DNA from: Microbacterium sp. LWH7-1.2
Lineage (GTDB): Bacteria > Actinomycetota > Actinomycetes > Actinomycetales > Microbacteriaceae
Direction: 5' to 3'
Assembly: GCF_038397755.1 (NCBI RefSeq)
Contig: NZ_CP151637.1
Coordinates: 1,116,001 to 1,180,000 of the forward strand
DNA length: 64,000 nt
The position numbers and the translations under genes are program-made. Shown here in pieces: positions 53,620-61,307 of the stretch (position 1 is its first letter; the number at the start of each line of letters is the position of its first letter). Below the pieces are notes generated by a model that was not told where the DNA came from, did not search any database, and was given only the letters and a program-made list of their open reading frames with translations.

Positions 53620-55575
53620 GTGAGCACGAGTCAGCAGACGGATCCGCTGATCGGCCGTCTGGTCGACGGCCGATACCGGGTGCGTGCTCGCATCGCCCGC
53701 GGTGGCATGGCCACCGTGTATGTGGCGACAGATCTGCGCCTCGAGCGACGGGTCGCGCTCAAGGTCATGCACTCCCACCTGAGCGATGACACGGTCTTCC
53801 AGAGCCGGTTCATCCAGGAGGCCCGCGCGGCCGCCCGCCTCGCCGATCCGCACGTGGTCAACGTGTTCGATCAGGGCCAGGACGGCGACATGGCGTACCT
53901 CGTCATGGAGTACCTCCCCGGCATCACGCTGCGCGAGCTCCTGCGCGAGCAGCGCCGGCTGACCGTCCCGCAGGCGGTGTCGATCCTCGACGCCGTGCTG
54001 TCCGGGCTCGCCGCCGCGCACAAGGCCGGCATCGTGCACCGCGACGTCAAGCCTGAGAACGTGCTCCTCGCCGAAGACGGCCGCATCAAGATCGGCGACT
54101 TCGGTCTTGCCCGCGCGACGACCGCGAACACCGCATCGGGCGCCCAGCTGCTCGGCACGATCGCGTACCTGGCACCCGAGCTCGTCACGCGCGGCACCGC
54201 AGACGCGCGCAGCGACATCTACGCCATCGGCATCATGCTGTACGAGATGCTCACCGGCGAGCAGCCGTACAAGGGCGAGCAGCCGATGCAGATCGCGTTC
54301 CAGCACGCCACCGACTCCGTGCCGCGGCCGAGCGTGAAGAATCCGGGCGTTCCCGAGCCCCTCGACGAGCTCGTGCTGTGGGCGACCGAGAAGTCGCCCG
54401 ACGAGCGGCCCGTCGACGCGCGCGAGATGCTGCAGCGCCTGCACGACATCGAGCGCGAGCTCGGCATCTCCCCCGTCGTCACCCGCACGGGCCCCATCGG
54501 CATCGTGCGCGACGACGTCGCCGCGACCGGCGAGCTCACGGCGGTGCTGCCCGGCACGGCGACCGGTCCCATCGCCACGATGGCCGATGTCGACAACGCC
54601 GGCCGTCTGCGCACGGCGACCCAGCGCCGACGCTCTCGCGGCGCCTGGCTCGTCGTGCTCGTGCTCGTGCTCGCGACGCTCGCGGGCGGCCTGGGCTGGT
54701 GGTTCGGCTCCGGTCCGGGCTCGATGGTCGCGGTCGCCGACGTCACCGGCATGACGTTCGACCAGGCGTCTGCACGTCTCCAGGAGGACTCGCTCGTCGC
54801 GGTCCAGCAGGGCGAGTACAGCCTCGACGTCGCGGCGGGTGAGGTCATCCGCAGCGATCCGGGTGGCGGCACCCGCGTCGACAAGGGCGCCGAGGTGGAC
54901 GTCTACGTCTCGCTCGGTCCGCAGGAGGCGACATTCCCGTCGTTCTCGGGAATGCCCGAGGCCGATGCGCGCGCCGCCCTCCAGGCCCAGTCCGTGTCCG
55001 CCCCAGACGAGAGCGCCACCTTCTTCACCGACGCCGCCCCCGACGTCGTCATCGGCGTGATCATCCGCCCCGCGGGCGCGCCGGAGGACGGCTCGCAGGA
55101 TGTCGCCTGCATGGACGGCTGCACCGTGCACCAGGGCGACACCGCGCGCCTGCAGGTCTCGCTCGGCCCTCTCCCGAACGTCTCGGGCGAGAGCGAGGGC
55201 AAGGCGCGCAGCACGCTCGAGGGCCTCGGGCTCGTCGTCGCCGATCCCAGCCAGGCCGAGTCCAGCGACTCGGTGAAGGCCGAGCGCGTCATCCGCGTCA
55301 TCGGCAAGGAGGACGGCACCTGGCTCGCTCCCGGCGACACGGTGACCCTCGTGGTGTCGACCGGCCCTGCGCTGTTCGAGGTCCCCGACTTCGAGGGCAT
55401 GACGCTGGCGGCAGCACGCCAGGCCGCCGCCGACGCCGGATTCACCATCGACTACGACGACCGCTGGGACGCCTTCCCCGACCCGTTCACCAAGGTCGAG
55501 TCGCAGAAGCCCGACGCCGGCGACATGGAGCCCAAGGGCACCGTCATCTCGCTGCGCATCGCCGCCGCCCTCTGA
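53620..55575 (+). CDS. PASTA-domain serine/threonine protein kinase
   Basis: The 651-residue transmembrane kinase senses wall fragments and phosphorylates growth proteins. The kinase domain (residues about 14-275) shows IARGGMATVYVATDL, VALKVM, IVHRDVKPENVLL, IGDFGLARATT and YLAPELVTRG. A Pro/Thr linker is followed by one membrane helix (AWLVVLVLVLATLAGGLGWW, about residue 345) and four extracellular PASTA repeats to the end. The second PASTA contains an insertion with a possible disulphide (VACMDGC). It occupies the mycobacterial pknL position, whereas PASTA repeats are the hallmark of PknB. Confidence 0.96.
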   Translation: MSTSQQTDPLIGRLVDGRYRVRARIARGGMATVYVATDLRLERRVALKVMHSHLSDDTVFQSRFIQEARAAARLADPHVVNVFDQGQDGDMAYLVMEYLPGITLRELLREQRRLTVPQAVSILDAVLSGLAAAHKAGIVHRDVKPENVLLAEDGRIKIGDFGLARATTANTASGAQLLGTIAYLAPELVTRGTADARSDIYAIGIMLYEMLTGEQPYKGEQPMQIAFQHATDSVPRPSVKNPGVPEPLDELVLWATEKSPDERPVDAREMLQRLHDIERELGISPVVTRTGPIGIVRDDVAATGELTAVLPGTATGPIATMADVDNAGRLRTATQRRRSRGAWLVVLVLVLATLAGGLGWWFGSGPGSMVAVADVTGMTFDQASARLQEDSLVAVQQGEYSLDVAAGEVIRSDPGGGTRVDKGAEVDVYVSLGPQEATFPSFSGMPEADARAALQAQSVSAPDESATFFTDAAPDVVIGVIIRPAGAPEDGSQDVACMDGCTVHQGDTARLQVSLGPLPNVSGESEGKARSTLEGLGLVVADPSQAESSDSVKAERVIRVIGKEDGTWLAPGDTVTLVVSTGPALFEVPDFEGMTLAAARQAAADAGFTIDYDDRWDAFPDPFTKVESQKPDAGDMEPKGTVISLRIAAAL

Positions 55576-55587
55576 CGCAGAACGAAC

Positions 55588-55624
55588 AGATCCCGGATGC
55601 CTCGGGGTGAGGCATCCGGGATCT
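55588..55624 (+). terminator. hairpin terminator after the PASTA kinase gene
   Basis: A perfect 16-bp stem (55588-55603 with 55609-55624) with a 5-nt loop lies 12 nt after the kinase stop. It has no long T-run. Both arms contain the over-represented heptamer. Confidence 0.8.
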
Positions 55625-55639
55625 TCTGCGTGTCAGGCT

Positions 55640-55720
55640 GACGGGGTCTCGACTCGCTTCGCTCGCTCAACCTCGACCCGGCACGCATCAACGCTCGCTG
55701 GCGCTCGCATTGATCCGAGC
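55640..55720. repeat. imperfect palindromic intergenic element
   Basis: The 100 bp between the kinase terminator and the DAHP synthase gene hold CTCGACTCGCTTCGCTCGCT and, a little further, ATCAACGCTCGC-TGG-CGCTCGCATTGAT-like inverted sequence (about 55687-55713). Short CGCTCGC units recur on both arms. It looks like a REP-type or stem-loop element; only one copy is seen in the window. Confidence 0.4.
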
Positions 55721-55724
55721 CGCG

Positions 55725-57062
55725 TCAACGCTTCTCGAGCTCCTCGGCCACGAGGAAGGCGAGCTCGAGCGACTGCATGTGGTTGAGGCGCGGGTCGCAC
55801 AGCGACTCGTAGCGGGTCGCAAGGGTGGCCTCGTCGATCTGCTCGGAGCCGCCGAGGCACTCGGTGACGTCGTCGCCGGTGAGCTCGACGTGTATGCCGC
55901 CGGGGAACGTGCCCACCGAGCGGTGCGCCTCGAAGAAGCCGCGCACCTCGTCGACGACGTCGTCGAAGCGACGCGTCTTGTAACCGGTGGGCGTCGTGAT
56001 GCCGTTGCCGTGCATCGGGTCGGTGACCCACAGCGGGGTCGCGCCCGAGTCCTTGACGGCCTCGAGCAACGGCGGCAGCGCGTCGCGGATCTTGCCCGCT
56101 CCCATGCGAGTGATGAAGGTGAGGCGACCGGGCTCCCGGTTCGGGTCGAGCTTGTCGATGAGCTCGAGCGCCGTCTCGGGCGAGGTGGTGGGGCCGAGCT
56201 TCACGCCGATGGGGTTGCGGATCTTCGAGAAGTAGTCGACGTGCGCGCCGTCGAGGTCGCGCGTGCGCTCGCCGATCCACAGGAAGTGGGCCGACGTGTT
56301 GTACGGCGTGCTCGTGCGCGAGTCGATGCGGGTCATCGGGCGCTCGTAGTCCATGAGCAGACCCTCGTGACCCGTGTAGAACTCGACGCGCTTGAGCTCG
56401 TCGAAGTCCGCGCCGGCGGCCTCCATGAACTTGATGGCGCGGTCGATCTCGGTCGCCAGGCGCTCGTACTGCTGGTTGGCGGGGTTCTGGGCGAATCCCC
56501 TGTTCCACGAGTGCACCTCGCGGAGGTCGGCGAAGCCACCCTGCGTGAACGCGCGGATCAGATTGATGGTCGACGCGGCCGTGTGGTAGCCCTTGAGCAG
56601 CCGGTTCGGGTCCGCCTTGCGCGAGTGCTCGGTGAAGTCGTAGCCGTTCACGATGTCGCCGCGGTAGGCCGGCAGGGTCACGTCGCCTCGCGTCTCGGTG
56701 TCGCTCGAGCGGGGCTTCGCGAACTGGCCCGCCATGCGGCCCATCTTCACGACCGGCATGGACGCGCCATACGTGAGCACGACGGCCATCTGCAGCACCG
56801 TCTTGATGCGGTTGCGGATCTGCTCGGCGGTCGCGCCGGCGAAGGTCTCGGCGCAGTCGCCGCCCTGGAGGAGGAACGCCCTGCCCGAGGCGGCGCGCGC
56901 GAGGCGGTCGCGGAGGTTGTCGACCTCACCGGCGAAGACCAGCGGCGGCAGGGTCGCCAGTTCGGCGGATGCTGCGGCCACAGCCTCGGCGTCATACCAC
57001 TGCGGCTGCTGCTTGATGGGCAGGGTCCGCCAATGGTCGAGTGCGTCGAGGTGCTGGAGCAT
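55725..57062 (-). CDS. aroG: class II 3-deoxy-7-phosphoheptulonate synthase
   Basis: This is the plant-type (class II) DAHP synthase that condenses PEP and erythrose 4-phosphate, the first shikimate step. The 445 residues show ALDHWRTLPIKQQPQW, the FLLQGGDCAETF motif, KMGRMAGQFAKPRS, YTGHEGLLMDYE, and WVTDPMHGNGI with metal ligands. Actinobacteria use this class. The ATG lies 6 nt after TAGAAT, so the mRNA is probably leaderless. It occupies the same neighbourhood as the mycobacterial homologue. Confidence 0.96.
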   Translation of the reverse strand: MLQHLDALDHWRTLPIKQQPQWYDAEAVAAASAELATLPPLVFAGEVDNLRDRLARAASGRAFLLQGGDCAETFAGATAEQIRNRIKTVLQMAVVLTYGASMPVVKMGRMAGQFAKPRSSDTETRGDVTLPAYRGDIVNGYDFTEHSRKADPNRLLKGYHTAASTINLIRAFTQGGFADLREVHSWNRGFAQNPANQQYERLATEIDRAIKFMEAAGADFDELKRVEFYTGHEGLLMDYERPMTRIDSRTSTPYNTSAHFLWIGERTRDLDGAHVDYFSKIRNPIGVKLGPTTSPETALELIDKLDPNREPGRLTFITRMGAGKIRDALPPLLEAVKDSGATPLWVTDPMHGNGITTPTGYKTRRFDDVVDEVRGFFEAHRSVGTFPGGIHVELTGDDVTECLGGSEQIDEATLATRYESLCDPRLNHMQSLELAFLVAEELEKR

Positions 57063-57068
57063 CCCCCG

Positions 57069-57074
57069 ATTCTA
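57069..57074 (-). promoter_or_regulatory. -10 element of leaderless DAHP synthase gene
   Basis: TAGAAT on the minus strand, 6 nt before the ATG at 57062. Confidence 0.55.
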
Positions 57075-57125
57075 GCCGTGGCTCGGCGGGCGCCGGCGCC
57101 GCGTGACGACCGGCCAGCCGGGCGT

Positions 57126-57815
57126 TCAGCGGGACTTCGGCTTGAGCCGGTCCTTGACGGTCGACGCGTAGACGTCCTCGTACTCCTGCTCCCCCAGCCG
57201 CTGCAGCGCGACCATGATCTCGTCGGTGATCGAGCGCAGGATGTAGCGGTCGCCCTCCATGCCCTGGAAGCGCGAGAAGTCGAGCGGTTCGCCCACCACG
57301 ATGCCGACCCGCACGATCCGCGGGATGGTGGTGCCGATGGGCATCATCGTGTCAGTGTCGACCATCACGACCGGCACGACCGGAACGTGCGCCTCGAGGG
57401 CCATACGGGCGATGCCGGTGCGACCGCGGTAGAGCTTGCCGTCGGGGCTGCGCGTGCCCTCGGGGTAGATGCCGAGCAGATCACCGCTGCCGAGCACCTG
57501 AAGACCCGTGTTGAGGGATGCCTCGGACGCCTTGCCGCCGGAACGGTCGATGGGAAGCTGGCCCGTGCCCTTGAAGAACATGCGGGTCGCCCAGCCCCTG
57601 AGCCCCTTGCCGGTGAAGTAGTCGCTCTTCGCGAGGAACACCACCGGCCGGTCGAGCATGAGCGGCAGGAAGATCGAGTCCACGAACGACAGGTGGTTGC
57701 TCGCGAGGATCGCGGCGCCCTCGGCGGGGATGTTGCGACGGCCGACGATCCACGGGCGCCAGATCGCCTTGACGATCGGTCCGATGACCACGTATTTCAT
57801 CAGCCAGTAGAACAT
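57126..57815 (-). CDS. 1-acyl-glycerol-3-phosphate acyltransferase family protein
   Basis: The 229-residue protein belongs to the PlsC family, which adds an acyl chain to lysophosphatidate or related lipids at the membrane. The catalytic NHLSFVDS (NHx4D) lies near residue 40 and the substrate motif YPEGTRS near residue 115. PVVPVVMVDT is also typical. A hydrophobic N-terminus (MFYWLMKYVVIGPIVKAIW) may anchor it. The ATG lies 4 nt after the stop of the ROK kinase gene, so they form one transcript. Confidence 0.93.
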   Translation of the reverse strand: MFYWLMKYVVIGPIVKAIWRPWIVGRRNIPAEGAAILASNHLSFVDSIFLPLMLDRPVVFLAKSDYFTGKGLRGWATRMFFKGTGQLPIDRSGGKASEASLNTGLQVLGSGDLLGIYPEGTRSPDGKLYRGRTGIARMALEAHVPVVPVVMVDTDTMMPIGTTIPRIVRVGIVVGEPLDFSRFQGMEGDRYILRSITDEIMVALQRLGEQEYEDVYASTVKDRLKPKSR

Positions 57816-57819
57816 CGCG

Positions 57820-58755
57820 CTACGCCTGTGTCCCCGCGAGGTCGGCCGCTCCGATGAGGCCTGCGTCGTTGACGAGCTTCGCGATCTTGAAACTCGCGAT
57901 CGGCCGGTCGCCGTAGCCGGGCAGCGACTTCTCGTACGCAACGCGCATAGGGGCGAGCAGGGCGTCGCCGAGCTGGGCGACGCCGCCGCCGATGACGAAG
58001 AGCTCGGGGTCGAGCACCGCCTGGAATCCGCCGCACGCCTCGCCGAGCGCGGTCGCGACGCGCCGGAGCGCCTCTGCGGCGCCGGCGTCGCCGGCGAGCA
58101 CGAGGCGCGACACGGCCGGCCCGCTGATCTTGCCGTTCTCGGCACGGTGCGCTGCGAGAGCGGCGCCGATGCCGCCGCCGTCGGCGATGTCGTTGGCCTC
58201 GCGCTGCAGAGCGCGGCCCGACGCATACTGCTCGAGGCATCCGTGCTGACCGCAGCCGCAGAGGATGCCGTCGCGGATGAAGCGGATGTGCCCGAGCTCG
58301 GCGGCGATGCCGTGCCCGCCGCGGAAGAGCTGGCCGTCCAGGACGACCGCCCCGCCGACGCCGGTGCCCATCGTGAGCATGACCATGTGCTCGACGCCGC
58401 GGCCCGCCCCGAAGCGGAACTCGGCCCACCCTGCGGCGTTCGCGTCGTTCTCGATGGTGACCGGCAGGCCGATCCCCTCTTCGAGCGTCGCCTTCAGCGG
58501 CTCGTTGTGCCACGCGATGTTGGGGGCGTGGATGACGGTCGCCCGGTCGCGGTCGATGAAACCGGCCGCCGCGACGCCCACGGCGGCGACGTCGTGCGCG
58601 CCGCGGAAGTAGCGGGCCATGTCGACGACGGCCTGCGCCAGCGCGGCGGTGTCGGTGGGCGTGTCGACACGGAGCTGTTCGACGATGGTGCCCTCTGAGT
58701 CGACCACTCCGCCCGCGATCTTGGTTCCGCCGATGTCGATGCCGACCTTGAGCAC
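57820..58755 (-). CDS. ROK family glucokinase
   Basis: The 311 residues have the ROK sugar kinase fold: GIDIGGTKIAGGVVD (ATP phosphate loop) at the start, VGVAAAGFID, VTIENDANAAGWAE with the catalytic Asp region, and the zinc site with CGCGQHGCLEQYASG. Glucose is the likely substrate by family. The GTG start has a purine-rich GGAGAGGGAG site upstream, and TAGACT at 58801-58796 is a likely -10. It is cotranscribed with the acyltransferase. Confidence 0.94.
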   Translation of the reverse strand: MLKVGIDIGGTKIAGGVVDSEGTIVEQLRVDTPTDTAALAQAVVDMARYFRGAHDVAAVGVAAAGFIDRDRATVIHAPNIAWHNEPLKATLEEGIGLPVTIENDANAAGWAEFRFGAGRGVEHMVMLTMGTGVGGAVVLDGQLFRGGHGIAAELGHIRFIRDGILCGCGQHGCLEQYASGRALQREANDIADGGGIGAALAAHRAENGKISGPAVSRLVLAGDAGAAEALRRVATALGEACGGFQAVLDPELFVIGGGVAQLGDALLAPMRVAYEKSLPGYGDRPIASFKIAKLVNDAGLIGAADLAGTQA

Positions 58756-58906
58756 GTTCTCCCTCTCCTCCGCCGCACGCGCGACAGCGCCTTGAAGTCT
58801 ATCCAGGCGGTGCTCTCCACATCCCCCGCTGAGTTCGATGTGACACCTGATTAGACTCGGATGAGATCCACCCGAGATTCAGTCGTCCGGTACCGAAGGA
58901 GCTGCC
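58756..58906. promoter_or_regulatory. divergent promoter region, ROK glucokinase / acyl-CoA ligase
   Basis: The minus strand has TAGACT at 58801-58796 and the plus strand the same hexamer at 58852-58857. Leaders would be about 35 and 43 nt; both downstream starts have ribosome binding sites, unlike the leaderless genes nearby. Confidence 0.5.
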
Positions 58907-60733
58907 GTGGTCCAATTCGAAGTCCCTGCTATCGTCCCCGCCGATCCGCAGGCGAACATCACCGACCTCCTGGTCGAGCGCGTCAAGGCGACGCCGAACC
59001 TCGCGCTGTTCGCCGTGCCCGAGGGCGAAGGGTGGCGCGACATCACCGCCGCCGATTTCCAGAAGCAGGTCATCGCGCTGGCCAAGGGCTTCGTCGCGGG
59101 CGGCATCGAGCCCGGCGACAAGGTGGGCTTCATCGCACGCACGACCTACGAATGGACGCTCGTCGACTTCGCGCTGTTCTTTGCCGGCGCGGTCATGGTG
59201 CCGATCTACGAGACCAGCTCGAGCGCGCAGATCGCCTGGAACCTGACCGACTCGGGCGCAGTCGCCGTCATCACCGAGCTGCCCGACCACAGCGCGCGGC
59301 TCGCCGACGCGCGTCCCGAGCTCCCGCTGATCCGCTCGGCGTGGGAGATGCACGGCGGCGACCTCGACAAGCTCGTCGCCGAGGGCGCGAGCATCACGGA
59401 CGAAGAGATCGAACGGCGTCGCAACATCGCGAACGGCGCCGACATCGCGACGCTCATCTACACCTCGGGCTCCACCGGGCGTCCCAAGGGCTGCGTGCTG
59501 ACCCACAGCAACTTCGTCGAGCTGGCGCGCAACTCCGCCAAGTCGCTGCACGAGGTCGTCGAGACGCCGGGCGCCTCGACCCTCCTCTTCATCACCACGG
59601 CGCACGTGTTCGCGCGCTTCATCTCGATCCTCGACATCCATGCCGGGGTGAAGACGGGCCACCAGCCCGACACGAAGCAGCTGCTGCCCGCCCTGGGGTC
59701 GTTCAAACCGACGTTCCTCCTGGCCGTGCCGCGCGTGTTCGAGAAGGTCTACAACTCGGCCGAGCAGAAGGCGGAGGCGGGCGGCAAGGGCAAGATCTTC
59801 CGCGCCGCCGCGCACACCGCGATCGAGCACTCCCGCCTTCAGCAGGAGGGCAAGAAGATCCCCTTCGGCACGAAGATCAAGTTCGCGCTGTTCGACCGCC
59901 TCGTCTACAGCAAGCTGCGCACGGCGATGGGCGGGAATGTCACGTACGCCGTCTCGGGCTCCGCTCCCCTGGGCCCGCGCCTCGGGCACTTCTTCCACAG
60001 CCTCGGCGTCACGATCCTCGAGGGCTACGGCCTCACCGAGACGACGGCCCCCGCGACCGTCAACCTGGCGACGAAGTCCAAGATCGGCACCGTGGGCCCG
60101 GTCCTGCCGGGTGTCGGCATCCGTCTCGCCGACGACGGCGAGATCCAGGTGCGCGGGATCAACGTGTTCAAGGAGTACTGGCGCAACCCGGAGGCCACCG
60201 CGGCCACGTTCGACGGCGACTGGTTCAAGACCGGCGACATCGGCGCGTTCGACTCCGAGGGCTTCCTCACGATCACCGGTCGCAAGAAGGAGATCATCGT
60301 CACCGCCGGCGGAAAGAACGTCTCCCCCGCGGCTCTCGAGGACCCGATCCGCGCCAACCCGATCGTCGGTCAGGTCGTGGTCGTCGGCGACCAGAAGCCG
60401 TTCATCGCGGCCCTCGTGACGCTCGACCCCGAGATGCTGCCGGCTTGGCTCTCGAACAACGGCCTGCCGGGCGACATGTCGCTCGCCGACGCCGCCAAGA
60501 ACGACGCGGTGCGTGCCGAGGTGCAGCGGGCGATCGACATCGCGAACAAGAACGTCTCGCGCGCCGAGTCGATCCGCAAGTTCACCATCCTCCCCACGGA
60601 GTGGACGGAGGGCAGCGGGCACCTCACCCCGAAGATGAGCATCAAGCGCAACGTCATCCTCGATGACTTCGCCGGCGACATCGACGAGATCTACGCCGTT
60701 CCCGTCAACACGACGAACGTGTCGCTCTCGTAG
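58907..60733 (+). CDS. long-chain acyl-CoA ligase (AMP-forming)
   Basis: The 608-residue enzyme activates fatty acids with ATP and CoA. The AMP-binding motif YTSGSTGRPKGC lies near residue 186; GYGLTETTAPA, KTGDIGAFDSEGFL and GRKKEIIVTAGGKNVSPAAL complete the signature set. It resembles the mycobacterial FadD15 type, which has a similar location in the pknL-ctaE region. GAAGGAG precedes the GTG at 58907. The ATG at 58861 is upstream of the leader and not in use. Confidence 0.94.
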   Translation: MVQFEVPAIVPADPQANITDLLVERVKATPNLALFAVPEGEGWRDITAADFQKQVIALAKGFVAGGIEPGDKVGFIARTTYEWTLVDFALFFAGAVMVPIYETSSSAQIAWNLTDSGAVAVITELPDHSARLADARPELPLIRSAWEMHGGDLDKLVAEGASITDEEIERRRNIANGADIATLIYTSGSTGRPKGCVLTHSNFVELARNSAKSLHEVVETPGASTLLFITTAHVFARFISILDIHAGVKTGHQPDTKQLLPALGSFKPTFLLAVPRVFEKVYNSAEQKAEAGGKGKIFRAAAHTAIEHSRLQQEGKKIPFGTKIKFALFDRLVYSKLRTAMGGNVTYAVSGSAPLGPRLGHFFHSLGVTILEGYGLTETTAPATVNLATKSKIGTVGPVLPGVGIRLADDGEIQVRGINVFKEYWRNPEATAATFDGDWFKTGDIGAFDSEGFLTITGRKKEIIVTAGGKNVSPAALEDPIRANPIVGQVVVVGDQKPFIAALVTLDPEMLPAWLSNNGLPGDMSLADAAKNDAVRAEVQRAIDIANKNVSRAESIRKFTILPTEWTEGSGHLTPKMSIKRNVILDDFAGDIDEIYAVPVNTTNVSLS

Positions 60734-60748
60734 CGGACGACGGATGCC

Positions 60749-60785
60749 GCGAGCCCCGGGCCCTTTTCAGGGTCCGGGGCTTCGC
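60749..60785. terminator. hairpin between convergent acyl-CoA ligase and deformylase genes
   Basis: GCGAGCCCCGG-type stem (60749-60764 with about 60769-60785, one or two mismatches) with a short T-rich loop. It lies between two convergent genes and may serve both. Confidence 0.7.
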
Positions 60786-60807
60786 GTTGCGCGGTGAAGC
60801 GGGCGTC

Positions 60808-61299
60808 TCAGAACCAGTCGGACTCGCGGATCTCACGCATCGCCGTGCGGCGCCCCTCAGGGGTGAGGCGGTCGAGGTACAGCGTGCCGTCGAGGTGGTC
60901 GGTCTCGTGCTGCAGCGCCTGGGCAAGAAGGCCTTCGCCCTCGAGCACGACTTCGGCGCCGTCGAGGTCGATGCCGACGACCTTTGCCCAGGGGTAGCGC
61001 ACGGCGTCGTGCCACAGGCCGGGCACCGACAGGCAGCCCTCGCCGATCGCCTCGGGCTCACCCGAGACCTCGACCAGCACGGGATTCAGGACGTAGCCGA
61101 TGTCGCCGTCGATGTTGTAGCTGAACGCGCGCAGCCCGACACCGATCTGCGGCGCTGCGACGCCGGCTCGACCGGGGAGCTCGACGGTGTCGACGAGGTC
61201 GCGGACCAGGGCGCGCACGCCGTCGTCGATCACACCGATGGGGGCGCTGACGGACTTCAGGACGGGGTCGCCGAACACGCGGATGGGGCGGACTGCCAT
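60808..61299 (-). CDS. def: peptide deformylase
   Basis: The enzyme removes the formyl group from new polypeptides. The 163 residues contain the three signature motifs: [18 protein letters not shown] with the metal-binding Cys, and QHETDHLDG with both His ligands and the catalytic Glu. The position of the ATG at 61299 suits the family. It lies 8 nt after the stop of the ParA-like gene, so both may share a transcript. Confidence 0.96.
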   Translation of the reverse strand: MAVRPIRVFGDPVLKSVSAPIGVIDDGVRALVRDLVDTVELPGRAGVAAPQIGVGLRAFSYNIDGDIGYVLNPVLVEVSGEPEAIGEGCLSVPGLWHDAVRYPWAKVVGIDLDGAEVVLEGEGLLAQALQHETDHLDGTLYLDRLTPEGRRTAMREIRESDWF

Positions 61300-61307
61300 C
61301 GGATGCC

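Noticed and set aside
58861..58906. ATG at 58861 as the start of the acyl-CoA ligase or of a short leader peptide
   Set aside because: It lies only 4 nt after the -10 hexamer, so it is probably not in the mRNA, and its frame differs from the ligase.
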